Position numbers and translations under genes: made by a program. The notes below the pieces were generated by a model that was not told the DNA's origin, did not search any database, and saw only the letters and a program-made list of their open reading frames with translations. Shown here piece after piece: positions 31,325 to 41,928 of a stretch of 64,000 nucleotides of DNA. Location: positions 1 through 64,000 of the forward strand of contig NZ_OGTP01000016.1 in the NCBI RefSeq assembly GCF_900258035.1, read 5' to 3'. Source of the stretch: Caballeronia novacaledonica (lineage in GTDB: Bacteria > Pseudomonadota > Gammaproteobacteria > Burkholderiales > Burkholderiaceae). The first letter of the stretch is position 1; each line of letters opens with the position of its first letter.

Positions 31325-31333
31325 ATTGTAGCA
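31325..31333 (-). promoter_or_regulatory. ndk promoter, extended -10
   Basis: Minus-strand TGCTACAAT (TGn plus TACAAT), with the predicted start site near 31318, about 40 bases before the ndk ATG. The -35 is not recognisable, as is common for extended -10 promoters. Confidence 0.5.
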
Positions 31334-31360
31334 CGAAGCAAGGTATGATTGCGATTGAAA

Positions 31361-31378
31361 CCTTACGGCGCCGTAAGG
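31361..31378. repeat. 18-bp perfect palindrome upstream of ndk
   Basis: CCTTACGGC is directly followed by its reverse complement GCCGTAAGG. The centre lies about 50 bases upstream of the predicted ndk start site, a typical activator position. No T-run follows. The binding protein is unknown. Confidence 0.6.
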
Positions 31379-31615
31379 ATCAAATCCAGCGAGGACTTAA
31401 CTATCCGAACGGCCGAATCAGCCTTTGGAACTATTGAATTCGGCGCGCGCCGGGGCCATATTGGAACAAAACGCTGCATTGCAACGGGAACCGCGCCTTG
31501 CGGCGGCTGCACCCACGCGGTCCTAATACTGGCTTAAGTCCGCGCACCTTATCATTCGTGTGTGACGGATGTCGCGGGAAGACCAAACGACAGACAATTG
31601 GAGCAAGGAGAAACC

Positions 31616-32314
31616 ATGAACGAATCACCCTACAGCTTTGGCCGTAATGGCAGCGTCACCTCGGTCGAGGTGCGCAACCGCGTGCTGCGCAACACCTACT
31701 GGCTGCTCGCGCTCTCGATGGTGCCGACGGTGCTCGGCGCGTGGGTCGGCGTCGCGACAGGCTTCTCGCTGTTCGCGGCCACCAGCCCGGCAATGAGCTT
31801 CATCGCGTTCCTCGCGATCGCGTTCGGCTTCATGTTCGCCATCGAGAAAACCAAGAACAGCGGCATGGGTGTGGTCGTCCTGCTCGGCTTCACGTTCTTC
31901 ATGGGCCTGATGCTCTCGCGCCTGCTGAGCTTTATTCTCGGCTTTTCGAACGGGCCGCAGCTCATCATGATGGCTTTCGGCGGCACGGGCGTGATCTTCG
32001 CCGCGATGGCGACCATCGCCACCGTCAGCAAGCGCGATTTCTCGGGCCTCGGCAAGTTTCTGTTCATGGGCGTGATCGTCATTCTGCTCGCCGCGTTCGC
32101 GAACATCTTCCTGCAGTTGCCGGCCCTGATGATGACGATCTCCGTGCTCGCCATCGTGATCTTCTCGGCATACATGCTGTTTGACGTTCAGCGCGTGGTG
32201 AATGGCGGCGAGACGAACTACATCAGCGCGACGCTCGCGATCTACCTCGACCTGTACAACGTGTTCACGAACCTGCTGGCGCTGCTCGGCATCTTCGGCG
32301 GCAACCGCAACTAA
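31616..32314 (+). CDS. Bax inhibitor-1 (BI-1/YccA/YbhL) family membrane protein
   Basis: A 232-residue inner-membrane protein with about seven hydrophobic helices and the BI-1 family ending (YLDLYNVFTNLLALLGIFGG). Bacterial members interact with FtsH (YccA) or act as pH-dependent Ca2+ leak channels (BsYetJ); which applies here is unknown. The start MNESPYSFG is fixed by AAGGAGA eight bases before the ATG. It converges on rlmD across a strong terminator. Confidence 0.93.
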   Translation: MNESPYSFGRNGSVTSVEVRNRVLRNTYWLLALSMVPTVLGAWVGVATGFSLFAATSPAMSFIAFLAIAFGFMFAIEKTKNSGMGVVVLLGFTFFMGLMLSRLLSFILGFSNGPQLIMMAFGGTGVIFAAMATIATVSKRDFSGLGKFLFMGVIVILLAAFANIFLQLPALMMTISVLAIVIFSAYMLFDVQRVVNGGETNYISATLAIYLDLYNVFTNLLALLGIFGGNRN

Positions 32315-32335
32315 GCTCGGTTCTCGACGCGGCAA

Positions 32336-32366
32336 TAAAAAACCGGCCTTCGGGCCGGTTTTTTTT
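32336..32366. terminator. Bidirectional terminator
   Basis: Stem AACCGGCC / GGCCGGTT with a UUCG-type tetraloop, flanked by A6 and T8, between two convergent genes. Confidence 0.95.
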
Positions 32367-32384
32367 GCGTCTGCTTCATTCGAA

Positions 32385-33800
32385 TCAGTCGCGCTCGAAC
32401 AACGCGATCGACTCCACGTGCGACGTGTGCGGGAACATGTTCACCACGCCCGCGCCCTTCATCCGGTAACCCGCTTCGTGTACCAGCAGGCCGGCGTCGC
32501 GCGCGAGCGTCGCCGGATTGCACGACACATAGACGATGCGCTGCGGCAACGGCCCGTCGCCGGACTGGGCGATGTCCGCCAGCGCCTTCGACACGGCGAG
32601 CGCACCTTCGCGCGGCGGATCGATGAGGAATTTGTCGAAGTGACCGAGCGCACGCAGATCGTCGGCGGTGACTTCGAACAGATTGCGGCACGCGAACGAC
32701 GTGTGTCCGTCGACGCCGTTCGCCGTTGCGTTTTCCAGCGCGCGGGCCGTCAGCGCCTCGCTGCCTTCGATGCCGACCACTTCACGCGACACGCGCGCGA
32801 GCGGCAGCGTGAAGTTGCCGATGCCGCAGAAGAGATCCAGCACGCGATCCGACTTTGCCGCCGCGAGCAGGCTGAGCGCCCGGCTCACCAGCACGCGATT
32901 GATCTGGTGATTCACCTGCGTGAAGTCCGTCGGCTTGAACGGCATGCGGATGTCGAATTCCGGTAGCGTGTAAGCCAGTTCGCGATCGAGCGGATAAAAC
33001 GGATAAACGGTGTCCGGCCCCTTCGGCTGAAGCCACCACTGAACGCCGTGTTCGTCGGCGAAGGTGCGCAGCAGCGCTTCGTCGGCTTCCGTCAGCGGCT
33101 CCAGAATGCGCAGCACGAGCGCCGTCACGTCCGAACCGACCGCGAGTTCGATCTGCGGCATGCGGTCACGAATCGAAAGCCCCGCCACCAGATGACGTAG
33201 CGGCACGAGCATCGCGGAGACGTGCGGCGGCAGCACTTCGCAGCTCGTCATGTCGGCGACGTAGCTGCTCTTGCGCTCGTGAAAGCCGACCAGCACGCCG
33301 CCCTTCTTTTCGACGTGCCGCACCGTCAGCCGCGCGCGATAGCGATAGCCCCACGACGGCCCGTGAATCGGCCGGAACATGGTTTCGGCGCGCAGTTTCG
33401 ACAAATGCTGCAAGCTGTCTTCGAGCACGCGCTGCTTCACGGCGATCTGCGCGCGCACGTCGAGATGCTGCATCGAGCAACCGCCGCAGGTGCCGAAAAA
33501 CTGGCACTTCGGCTTCGCGCGGATCACGCTCTCGCGCAGCACGTTCACCACCTGCGCCTGCTCGAAGCTCGGCTTTCTGCGATAGCTCGAATAGCTCACT
33601 CGTTCGCCCGGCAGCGCGCCTTCGACGAAGATGACCTTGCCCGGCTCGCCGTTCTCGTTGACCGTGCGGCCGACGCCGCGCGCCTCCATATCGAGCGAAT
33701 CGATTTCGAGTTCGGGCGCGACGAAATCGGGATCGGGCGTGACGAACTTCGCCGGCGCGGCGCGGCGGCGATTCTGGGATTTTCGAGCGGCTTCAGACAC
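32385..33800 (-). CDS. rlmD: 23S rRNA (uracil-1939-C5)-methyltransferase RlmD
   Basis: The 471-residue protein has an N-terminal TRAM domain (about 28-90) and Cys residues in [13 protein letters not shown] (99, 105, 108) that with a later Cys (TSCEVLPP) hold an iron-sulfur cluster. It also has a SAM-binding motif [16 protein letters not shown] and catalytic [11 protein letters not shown]. The start is GTG at 33798-33800 with AGGAAG nine bases upstream. It lies downstream of rpoS and an exonuclease gene on the same strand. Confidence 0.96.
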   Translation of the reverse strand: MSEAARKSQNRRRAAPAKFVTPDPDFVAPELEIDSLDMEARGVGRTVNENGEPGKVIFVEGALPGERVSYSSYRRKPSFEQAQVVNVLRESVIRAKPKCQFFGTCGGCSMQHLDVRAQIAVKQRVLEDSLQHLSKLRAETMFRPIHGPSWGYRYRARLTVRHVEKKGGVLVGFHERKSSYVADMTSCEVLPPHVSAMLVPLRHLVAGLSIRDRMPQIELAVGSDVTALVLRILEPLTEADEALLRTFADEHGVQWWLQPKGPDTVYPFYPLDRELAYTLPEFDIRMPFKPTDFTQVNHQINRVLVSRALSLLAAAKSDRVLDLFCGIGNFTLPLARVSREVVGIEGSEALTARALENATANGVDGHTSFACRNLFEVTADDLRALGHFDKFLIDPPREGALAVSKALADIAQSGDGPLPQRIVYVSCNPATLARDAGLLVHEAGYRMKGAGVVNMFPHTSHVESIALFERD

Positions 33801-33867
33801 CTGCGTACTTCCTGGCTAACGAATGGCAAAGGCGAGATTGTAGACGAACGTCATCACGCCGCCGCGC

Positions 33868-34644
33868 CTAGTTCCCGAACGCCGCGAGATACTCGGCCCA
33901 ATGCGGCGACGATTCCTGCGCGAGCGCGTTCTTCACGACATTGATTTCGTCGGCGTACTCGTCGGGCGTGAAGCCGCCGCGCATCATCTGAAAACGACAG
34001 TACATCAGATACGTATTGACGACATCGGTCTCGCAATAGTTGCGAATTTCCTCGATCTGGCCGTCGCAGTACGCGTCCCAGACCTTGCCGCCATCCATGC
34101 CGAGCTTGCCGGGGAAGCCGCACAGTTTCGCGAGCGCATCGAGCGGCGCGTTGGCGCGCGCCTGATACATCGCGAGCACGTCCATCAAATCGATGTGACG
34201 CATGTGATAGCGGCCGATGTAATTGTTGAACTTGAACTCGCGGTCGTCCTGACCGAGGTCCCAGTAACGCGGCGCGGCGACGCCGTGCACCAGCGCACGG
34301 TAATGGAGCACGGGCAGATCGAAGCCGCCGCCGTTCCACGACACGAGTTGCGGCGTGTACTTCTCGATCACGCGATAGAACGACTGAATGAGCGCGGCCT
34401 CGCCATCGGCGGTGGTGCCGAGCGAGCGCACGCGAAAGCCGTTGTTGTCGCGAAACACGCAGGAGATCGCCGCGACGCGCTGCAGATGATGCGGCAGAAA
34501 GTCGTTGCCGACGCGCTCGCGGCGCGCCGCGAACGCATGTTCGGCCACCTCGCGGTCGGAAAGATCGTCGGGCAAATCGTCGAGACGGCGAATGCCGTCG
34601 ACATCGGGGATTGTTTCGATGTCGAAAACGAGAATCGGTGTCAT
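33868..34644 (-). CDS. Predicted 3'-5' exonuclease, PolB-like DEDD superfamily
   Basis: A 258-residue protein with the first DEDD motif FDIETIPD (Asp8, Glu10). QLVSWNGGGFDLPVLHYR matches the second motif, and NYCETDVVNTYLMYCRF the third. This is the stand-alone exonuclease family related to the DNA polymerase B proofreading domain. It sits between rpoS and rlmD and is probably cotranscribed with rpoS (42-base gap). The substrate is unknown; a repair role in stationary phase is an inference from the neighbour. Confidence 0.87.
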   Translation of the reverse strand: MTPILVFDIETIPDVDGIRRLDDLPDDLSDREVAEHAFAARRERVGNDFLPHHLQRVAAISCVFRDNNGFRVRSLGTTADGEAALIQSFYRVIEKYTPQLVSWNGGGFDLPVLHYRALVHGVAAPRYWDLGQDDREFKFNNYIGRYHMRHIDLMDVLAMYQARANAPLDALAKLCGFPGKLGMDGGKVWDAYCDGQIEEIRNYCETDVVNTYLMYCRFQMMRGGFTPDEYADEINVVKNALAQESSPHWAEYLAAFGN

Positions 34645-34686
34645 TGAATCCTGGAACGCGATGCCCTGGCGGGCACCGCCAAAGCG

Positions 34687-35784
34687 TTAAAGCACGGCGT
34701 CCTTGCGAACGCCGTTGGATGCGAAAAAGCGCTTGAGCCGCACGAGCGCCTCTTGCTGGATCTGGCGCACACGCTCGCGCGTGAGGCCCATTTCCTCGGC
34801 GAGCTCTTCGAGCGTCGCGGGTTCGATGTGGTTCAGCCCGAAACGCCGCTCGATCACGTGCCGGTGTTTGTCGGACAGGCGCGACAGCCACAGGCGCGTA
34901 AGCGATTCGAGCTCGCGATGCTGCACTTCGGCATCCGGCGACTGACTCTGGTCGTCGGACAGAAGATCGAGCAGGCTGCTGCCCGGATCGAGGTCGAGCG
35001 GTGCGTCGAGCGAAGCCGTGTGCTCGTTGAGCGCGAGGATATCGGTGACTTCCTCGGGCGTCTTGCCGGTCAGATACGCGATATCGTCAATGCTCGCGTC
35101 GCGCCGCTCGGGGGCGACGCTGTCGTTCGAATTGGCGGAATTTTTTTCCAGATGGCGCTTCGCGCGCAGCACCTGATTGAGTTCGCGGATCACGTGCACC
35201 GGCAGCCGCACCGTGCGCGCCTGGTTCATGATCGCGCGCTCGATACTCTGGCGGATCCACCAGGTGGCGTAAGTCGAGAAACGAAAGCCGCGCGTCGGAT
35301 CGAATTTCTCGATGGCGTGCATGAGGCCGAGATTGCCTTCCTCGATCAGATCGAGCAGCGGCACGCCGCGATTGAGATAACCCTTCGCGATGCTGACGAC
35401 GAGCCGCAGATTGCGCTCGATCATGACCTGCCGCGCTTCGAATTCGCCCGCCTTCGCGAGCCGCGAATAGCGCTGCTCTTCCTCGACGGTCAAGAGCGGC
35501 TTCACGCTGATGCGATTCAGGTAGTGCTGAATGGTGTCGGCCGTGAGCTCGGCCTGCAGGAGCGAGCGGAAGTCGTCGGCGTCAGGGGCGGAATCGTTTG
35601 CGCCTTCGCTCGCTTCGTCGCTGCCCTTTCCGCGGCTGCCGCCTTCTTCCTCGGAGTCGACATCGACATCGACGTTGTCGATTTCGTCATCATGAGTCGA
35701 AGCACCGTCTTCCACCGACACTTGCAAGGGTCGGCTGATCGTCTCAGTCTCGGCTAGCGGCAGGCGGCGCTTCGTTTTTGGCAT
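34687..35784 (-). CDS. rpoS: RNA polymerase sigma factor RpoS
   Basis: General stress / stationary-phase sigma factor. The 365-residue protein has region 1.2 from about 80 ([19 protein letters not shown]), region 2 with [21 protein letters not shown] and [19 protein letters not shown], region 3 and region 4 ending in [19 protein letters not shown]. Residues 26-72 are a very acidic Asp/Glu/Ser linker not found in E. coli RpoS (330 residues). The order nlpD-rpoS, with only 12 bases between them, is the classical one; in E. coli the main rpoS promoter lies inside nlpD. Confidence 0.96.
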   Translation of the reverse strand: MPKTKRRLPLAETETISRPLQVSVEDGASTHDDEIDNVDVDVDSEEEGGSRGKGSDEASEGANDSAPDADDFRSLLQAELTADTIQHYLNRISVKPLLTVEEEQRYSRLAKAGEFEARQVMIERNLRLVVSIAKGYLNRGVPLLDLIEEGNLGLMHAIEKFDPTRGFRFSTYATWWIRQSIERAIMNQARTVRLPVHVIRELNQVLRAKRHLEKNSANSNDSVAPERRDASIDDIAYLTGKTPEEVTDILALNEHTASLDAPLDLDPGSSLLDLLSDDQSQSPDAEVQHRELESLTRLWLSRLSDKHRHVIERRFGLNHIEPATLEELAEEMGLTRERVRQIQQEALVRLKRFFASNGVRKDAVL

Positions 35785-35796
35785 GATGGTTTCGCT

Positions 35797-36753
35797 TTAT
35801 TGCGGCGGCAAATACTTCAGTGGGTCAACAGGTTTTCCCTGCCGGCGAACTTCGAAATGCAACATCACGCGGTCCGAATCGCTGTTCCCCATCTCAGCGA
35901 TCTTCTGCCCTTTAGTTACCGCGTCCCCTTCTTTTACCATCAAAGCGCGGTTATGTGCGTACGCGGTGAGAAAAGTCGCGTCATGCTTGATGATAATGAG
36001 ATTGCCGTAGCCGCGCAGCCCATTTCCGGAATAAACCACCCGGCCGTCCGCCGACGCGTTGACCGGATCTCCCGCCGCACCGCCAATATTCAAACCCTTG
36101 TTCTTCGCGTCGTCGAACGTGCCGAGAATCGGTCCGCGCGCCGGCCAGATGAACGCCGGCTGAGCCGCGGGCGCCGCCGCATTGGCATCCGCGCCAGGCA
36201 CACCCGGCGCCGACGCCATGCCCGCCGCCGCAGCAGGGGTTCCGGGCGTTGCGCCCATGCCCGAATTCGGACCGTAATACGGCGGCTGCGCGGTCGTGCC
36301 CGGCTGCGGCGACGCGTAGGCGTTCGTACCGTTGAGCGGCTGCGTCTGCACGCCGCCGCCAATGATCGGCGCGGTCGCCACACCGGGGGTCGCCGCCGAG
36401 ACGTTCGCACCCGGAGGCGCCACGCGCATCAACTGGCCGACTTCGATCTGGTTCGGGTTGGTCAGGTTGTTCCACGTCGCGATATCGTGATAATTCTGAC
36501 CGTTTTCCAGCGCGATCCGATATAGGGTATCGCCCGGCTTCACACGGTAATAGCCCGGCGGCGGCGGTCCGTTGTCCGGCGTCTGGGCCGCCGTCGTGCC
36601 GATGGGCGCGCCCGTTCTGTCGACGACGGGCGCCATGTCCATGCGCGTCGAACACGCGGCCAGCGCGGACAACGCCAGCACGCACACGCCGCGCTGCGCC
36701 GCGCTCAGGCGTTGGCCTGCACTTCCTTCTTGCAAAGCACGCAGGATACTCAT
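35797..36753 (-). CDS. nlpD: NlpD-like murein hydrolase activator lipoprotein (LysM + M23)
   Basis: The 318-residue lipoprotein has a lipobox ALAAC (lipidated Cys34), a LysM domain (about 67-111, YYRVKPGDTLYRIA), an Ala/Pro/Gly/Thr-rich linker (about 112-200) and a C-terminal LytM/M23 domain (about 205-312). The zinc-binding residues of active M23 peptidases are missing: NIGGAAGDPV replaces HxGxD and only LHFEV remains of HxH. Like E. coli NlpD it should activate an amidase (AmiC) rather than cut itself. It lies 4 bases after pcm and 12 before rpoS. Confidence 0.94.
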   Translation of the reverse strand: MSILRALQEGSAGQRLSAAQRGVCVLALSALAACSTRMDMAPVVDRTGAPIGTTAAQTPDNGPPPPGYYRVKPGDTLYRIALENGQNYHDIATWNNLTNPNQIEVGQLMRVAPPGANVSAATPGVATAPIIGGGVQTQPLNGTNAYASPQPGTTAQPPYYGPNSGMGATPGTPAAAAGMASAPGVPGADANAAAPAAQPAFIWPARGPILGTFDDAKNKGLNIGGAAGDPVNASADGRVVYSGNGLRGYGNLIIIKHDATFLTAYAHNRALMVKEGDAVTKGQKIAEMGNSDSDRVMLHFEVRRQGKPVDPLKYLPPQ

Positions 36754-36757
36754 CGGG

Positions 36758-37840
36758 TCAAATCACTCCGGATTTTAAAGGTACAAAAAAGACGCGATCG
36801 AGTTGCTCTTCTCGCCATTGTGTTGCCGACACGCGCGTGACGAGCGTCAGCACCTGCGACTGCGCGGCCTGCGATCCGACCGGCGCGACGAGCTTGCCGC
36901 CCACCGCCAGTTGATCCAGCAGGGCCTGCGGCACGTCGAGGCCCGCGCAGGCGATCACGATTGCGTCGAACGGCGCGGCCGCGGGCAAGCCCAGGCGGCC
37001 GTCGCCGTAATGCAGCCTGATGTTCGGCACACGCAACGGCCGAAGGTTGAGCTTCGCGCGCTCCGACAATGGGCGCACGCGCTCGATCGAATAAACCTCG
37101 GTGGCGACCTGCGACAGCACCGCCGCCTGATAGCCACACCCTGTGCCGATCTCCAGCACCTTGTTCAATGCGCGTCCCGTCGCGACCAGCTCGATCATGC
37201 GCGCCACGACGGACGGCTTCGAGATCGTCTGGTGATGGCCGATCGGCAGCGCGGCATCTTCGTAAGCCTGCGCGGCGAGCCCCGGATCGACGAACATGTG
37301 ACGCGGCACCACCGACATCGCATTGAGCACGCGCGGATCGGTCACGCCGTTCGAGCGAAGCCGTTCGACCATGCGCTCCCGCACCCGTTCCGACGTGAGC
37401 GTCTGAGTGCTCGCCAGCGCAACGTTGGGCGCGCCTTTTTTCGGCGCGCTGGCGGTGGTATTCGGATCGCGTTCGGCGGATCGCGCCGCCGGGCGCAACG
37501 CGCTTGCGCGCGGGGCGTGCGGCGCATGATGCGTCTGCGCGGCGCTCTTGCTCGCGGACGAAACCGGTTTCGCCGCGCCAACGGCCGGCTTCTTGCCGGA
37601 ACGCGCCGGAAAAACCGACGTGGCCGGCGTCGCGGACGCCGCCGCCGTCGCGGGATTTTTCATCGGCGCGTTCGCCGCGCGCGATGGACCCGGCTTCGCC
37701 GGTTGCGCGGGCGCGGGCTTGAGCGCCGAAGCGGCGGCTTGCTTCGCGCGGGAATCCTGCGGCCGGTTCGCGGGCTTGCGCGGCTCGCGAACCAGATCCG
37801 CGAGCGCCAGCGGAAAGCGCTTGGCGCGCTCGTCGCTCAT
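36758..37840 (-). CDS. pcm: Protein-L-isoaspartate O-methyltransferase with long N-terminal extension
   Basis: Repairs isoaspartyl residues in aged proteins using SAM. The catalytic domain starts at about residue 149 ([18 protein letters not shown]) and contains [16 protein letters not shown] (229-244) and SIERVRPL. In front lie about 130 residues of low-complexity Ala/Pro/Lys/Ser sequence, so the protein is 360 residues against about 208 in E. coli. The frame is open further upstream, but the ATG at 37838-37840 overlaps the surE stop as ATGA, which fixes the start. Confidence 0.93.
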   Translation of the reverse strand: MSDERAKRFPLALADLVREPRKPANRPQDSRAKQAAASALKPAPAQPAKPGPSRAANAPMKNPATAAASATPATSVFPARSGKKPAVGAAKPVSSASKSAAQTHHAPHAPRASALRPAARSAERDPNTTASAPKKGAPNVALASTQTLTSERVRERMVERLRSNGVTDPRVLNAMSVVPRHMFVDPGLAAQAYEDAALPIGHHQTISKPSVVARMIELVATGRALNKVLEIGTGCGYQAAVLSQVATEVYSIERVRPLSERAKLNLRPLRVPNIRLHYGDGRLGLPAAAPFDAIVIACAGLDVPQALLDQLAVGGKLVAPVGSQAAQSQVLTLVTRVSATQWREEQLDRVFFVPLKSGVI

Positions 37841-38595
37841 GTGCGACCGCTCCCGGCGCGCGCCCATTCGCGCGTTTCGGCCATGAGCTTCGTGTGAGTC
37901 AGATCGAGTTGCAGCGGCGTGATCGAGACGAAGCCGTTCGCGACCGCGTGGAAATCGGTGCCTTCGCTCGCGTCGAGCGCGTCGCCCGACGGGCCGATCC
38001 AGTAAATCGGGTTGCCGCGCGGATCGCTCTGGCGAATCACCGGCTGCGACGGATGGCGCTTGCCGAGGCGCGTGACGGTCCATGCGCCGAGCTGCTCGTA
38101 CGGCAGGCTCGGGATGTTCACGTTCAGCAACGGATGGCCCGGCATCGGATGTTCGAGGAAATGCGCAACGATCTCCGCTGCCACGCGCGCGGCGTCTTCG
38201 AGATGAAGCCAGTCGCGCCCGACGAGCGAAAACGCGATCGCCGGAATGCCGAACATGAAGCCTTCCGTGGCAGCCGCGACGGTGCCCGAGTACAGCGTGT
38301 CCTCGCCGACGTTCTGCCCGTTGTTGATGCCCGACACGACGAGATCCGGCTGTTGCTCGAGCATGCCGGTCAGCGCGATGTGCACGGAATCGGTCGGCGT
38401 ACCGTTCACGAAGTTGAAACCGTTCGGCGCCTGATGAACGCTCAAGGGCCGCGACAGCGTAAGCGAGTTGGACGAGCCGCTGCAGTTCTGCTCGGGCGCC
38501 ATCACGGTCACTTCGCCGAGCGGCTGCAGCACTTCGTGCAGCACATTGATGCCGCGCGCCAGATAACCGTCGTCGTTGCTGAGTAGGATTCGCAT
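37837..38595 (-). CDS. surE: 5'/3'-nucleotidase (survival protein) SurE
   Basis: Metal-dependent nucleoside monophosphatase important in stationary phase. The 252-residue protein has the metal-binding NDDG (Asp8, Asp9), [15 protein letters not shown] and [22 protein letters not shown]. It heads the leftward surE-pcm-nlpD-rpoS series and overlaps pcm by four bases. ATG at 38593-38595. Confidence 0.97.
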   Translation of the reverse strand: MRILLSNDDGYLARGINVLHEVLQPLGEVTVMAPEQNCSGSSNSLTLSRPLSVHQAPNGFNFVNGTPTDSVHIALTGMLEQQPDLVVSGINNGQNVGEDTLYSGTVAAATEGFMFGIPAIAFSLVGRDWLHLEDAARVAAEIVAHFLEHPMPGHPLLNVNIPSLPYEQLGAWTVTRLGKRHPSQPVIRQSDPRGNPIYWIGPSGDALDASEGTDFHAVANGFVSITPLQLDLTHTKLMAETREWARAGSGRT

Positions 38596-38697
38596 CCGAC
38601 GATTGTAACCGAGGAAAGTGGCGCGACGACGACTCGCAGGCTCGCTCCCGACCTGCCCTGTGCCCTAAACTGAGCCTTCGTAAAACGAGGAGACGCC

Positions 38698-39669
<972 letters not shown>

Positions 39670-39715
39670 TGCGAGGCTGCTAACATCGCGCCCTTTCGAG
39701 TCCATTCAGCACGCC

Positions 39716-40702
39716 ATGACGAGCACCCGCCCCGACGCCAGCGTCATCGTACCGGTCTACAACTGCGAGCCGTGGCTCGAAGCGCTGTTGCGCTCGGTGC
39801 TCGATCAGCAAGGCGTCGATCTGGAAGTCATCGCGATCTGCGACGGCGCGACGGACGGCAGTCTCTCCGTGCTCGAATCGATGGCGGCGCGCGACGCGCG
39901 TATTCGCGTGGTGACGCAGGAGAATCGCGGCGTCTCCGCGACGCGCAATGTCGGCCTGTCACTCGCGCGCGGCGAGTGGATCGTGTTCGCCGACGGCGAC
40001 GACTGGATGAAGCCCGGCACGATGCGCACGTGGATCGAACACGGCGAAAAGCATGATCTCGACGTCGTGATCGGCAACGGATTCAGCTTCGACGCACTGC
40101 CCGCCCCTGCCGATCCCCCGCCGATGTACGAACGCCAGCCCTGGGGCGAAATCTGCACCGGCACGGCGTGGCTCGAACGAACCGTGCCGAACGACGACTG
40201 GGTCGTCTGCGTCTGGCTGCAATGCGTGCGACGCCGGTTCGTCGAAGCGCACGGCCTGCGTTTCGAGGAAGGCGTCGTGCACGAGGACATCATCTGGGCG
40301 TTGGGTGTCGGGCTGCACGCGCGGCGCGTCGGTTTCGTGCGCGAGCCTTGCTACGGTTATCGGCGCAATCCGGCGTCGATCACCCGCTCGCCGTCGCAGG
40401 CCGACGTCGCGCGCCGCGCCGCGGGTTATCTGCGCGTGATCGACGCGCTCGTGACCGCCGCGCTCGACCCGCGAACCGATCGAAGTCTGAGCCGGATTCT
40501 GTTGCGCCAGGCCAACCGCGAGGGCGGTCATCTGCTGCACGTGCTCAGAAAGCGCCTGCACGACGACGATCTGCGCAAGTCTTTCGCCCGGCAGTTTCTG
40601 CAGTCCGGTTACATCCGCGTGATGTTGAAGGGCGCGACCAACGCGAGCGAAATGTGGCGCGCGCTTCGCTGCTGGCGCATTTACTCGCGCTTCGCGACCT
40701 GA
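39716..40702 (+). CDS. Family 2 glycosyltransferase
   Basis: A 328-residue GT-A fold enzyme: SVIVPVYNCEPWLEALLRSVLDQ at the N-terminus, ENRGVSATRNVGLSLARGEW, and the metal-binding DGDDW at about residue 94. GVVHEDIIWA further on is typical of polysaccharide- or LPS-building GT2 enzymes. No membrane segment, so it is cytoplasmic or peripheral. It converges on a GT9 enzyme with only nine bases between the stops, suggesting a small LPS or capsule decoration pair. Donor and acceptor unknown. Confidence 0.88.
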   Translation: MTSTRPDASVIVPVYNCEPWLEALLRSVLDQQGVDLEVIAICDGATDGSLSVLESMAARDARIRVVTQENRGVSATRNVGLSLARGEWIVFADGDDWMKPGTMRTWIEHGEKHDLDVVIGNGFSFDALPAPADPPPMYERQPWGEICTGTAWLERTVPNDDWVVCVWLQCVRRRFVEAHGLRFEEGVVHEDIIWALGVGLHARRVGFVREPCYGYRRNPASITRSPSQADVARRAAGYLRVIDALVTAALDPRTDRSLSRILLRQANREGGHLLHVLRKRLHDDDLRKSFARQFLQSGYIRVMLKGATNASEMWRALRCWRIYSRFAT

Positions 40703-40711
40703 AGCGCGCGT

Positions 40712-41671
40712 CTAGAACCGCCGCGACTGCGCGCCGGGCAGCATGCCGATGCGCGTCGCCGAATTGGTCTCGGCTGCCGCGAAGTGATGCGTCGCGCGCG
40801 CGTGCTTGCCATGCAGCTTGTGAAACGCGGACATCACGCGCCGCACGGTGAGCAGCCTTTGCCACAAACGCTCGCGAAGCCCGCCGAAGGGCAAAAAGGA
40901 AGGCGCCAGCACGACCGCGCCCGGCCCCCAGCCGGGACGCCAGGAGCGCGCGAGGCCCTGACGCATGAAAAGCGAAAGCGTGGGCACGCCGATGCACGAC
41001 GCGAGATGCCCGAGGCCCGAGTCGTTGCCGATGAACCACGATGACTCCGCGATCCACGCCGCGACTTCGCTCAACTTCGGCAGCGCGTGGACCTCGCAGC
41101 CTTCCTTCGCGATTTCACCTCGCACATCCAGCTCGGAAGGCGCGACGAGAAAGCTCGGCTGTAACTGACGACGCACGAGCACACGCGACAGCGCGATGAA
41201 CTTCTTGCGGCTCCACATCTTTTCGGGATGGCTGCCGGTAGGATGAATGACGACACGATTGGCGAAGCGCCCGCGCATGACGTCCGACGGCACGACGAGA
41301 CCGTTCGAGCGCGTCACGTCGGCAAGGCCGAGCACGTTCGTCGCGATATCGACGATGCGGTCCACCATATGTTTCGAGCCGCCGTATTCCGGCAGCGTGG
41401 CGAGGCAAATCGTCTTGCCGGAACGGCTCAGCGTCGACGCGTAGTCGGTCGGCCGAAGCTCGAGAACCGTGTCGAACGCGCCCTGCCAGGCGGCGCGCTG
41501 TCCCACGGTCACATGCGGAAACCAGTCGGCAAGCTGCTCCGCGACCCAGCCGAACACGACGGGCCGATATCCGTTGCGGATGAGATTGTCGACGAGGACG
41601 AGCCCGATGAGGCTGTCACCGATCGGCGATGGCAGCACCACCGCTATCGAACTGTCAGTTCGCAGTTTCAT
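40712..41671 (-). CDS. Family 9 (heptosyltransferase-like) glycosyltransferase
   Basis: A 319-residue GT-B protein resembling LPS heptosyltransferases: VVLPSPIGDSLIGLVLVDNL at the N-terminus, VVIHPTGSHPEKMWSRKKF in the middle (about 137-155) and WFIGNDSGLGHLASCIGVPTLSLF (about 205-228), the GT9 signature. It may add heptose or another sugar to the core oligosaccharide. A candidate promoter (minus-strand ATGGCA-N18-TATGAT, -10 at plus 41845-41850) precedes it, so it is probably its own transcription unit. Confidence 0.88.
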   Translation of the reverse strand: MKLRTDSSIAVVLPSPIGDSLIGLVLVDNLIRNGYRPVVFGWVAEQLADWFPHVTVGQRAAWQGAFDTVLELRPTDYASTLSRSGKTICLATLPEYGGSKHMVDRIVDIATNVLGLADVTRSNGLVVPSDVMRGRFANRVVIHPTGSHPEKMWSRKKFIALSRVLVRRQLQPSFLVAPSELDVRGEIAKEGCEVHALPKLSEVAAWIAESSWFIGNDSGLGHLASCIGVPTLSLFMRQGLARSWRPGWGPGAVVLAPSFLPFGGLRERLWQRLLTVRRVMSAFHKLHGKHARATHHFAAAETNSATRIGMLPGAQSRRF

Positions 41672-41844
41672 TCTTGCTCTCGCGGGATCGCGCGGATGGA
41701 CGTCGCACGGAACCCGCGCAATGGCGCCCGAATACGGAGTGTCGCCCGGTTTGCGTTACGACTTGATGTGCTGCTCGCGTCGATTCAGCCCCGAATCACG
41801 GAAGATCGGATGAGGCACGCCACACGACGCCCGGTCAGCGAAGC

Positions 41845-41874
41845 ATCATAGCGAGATCGGCGGAGTCCTGCCAT
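41845..41874 (-). promoter_or_regulatory. Candidate promoter of the GT9 gene
   Basis: Minus-strand -35-like ATGGCA, 18-base spacer and -10 TATGAT, about 170 bases before the gene, within the 257-base gap behind the ABC permease. In the same gap GCGGTAAACCGC (41902-41913) followed by a short T-run (41886-41890) could be a weak terminator for the ABC genes. Confidence 0.4.
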
Positions 41875-41928
41875 AACGAAACTTCTAAAAACGGGCTGCC
41901 GCGGTTTACCGCTTATTTGCGCGTCCCT

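Larger units (their letters stand above)
31278..31615. other. Divergent regulatory region ndk / Bax-inhibitor-like gene (338 bases)
   Basis: Gene-free. It holds the ndk leader and extended -10 (31325-31333), an 18-bp perfect palindrome (31361-31378) and an A/T-richer stretch up to about 31460. The promoter of the rightward gene is not obvious; weak candidates lie near 31520. No open frame with coding character was seen. Confidence 0.65.

Noticed and set aside
35797-36753. Active M23 endopeptidase
   Set aside because: The zinc ligands HxGxD and the first His of HxH are missing, so it is called an amidase activator.
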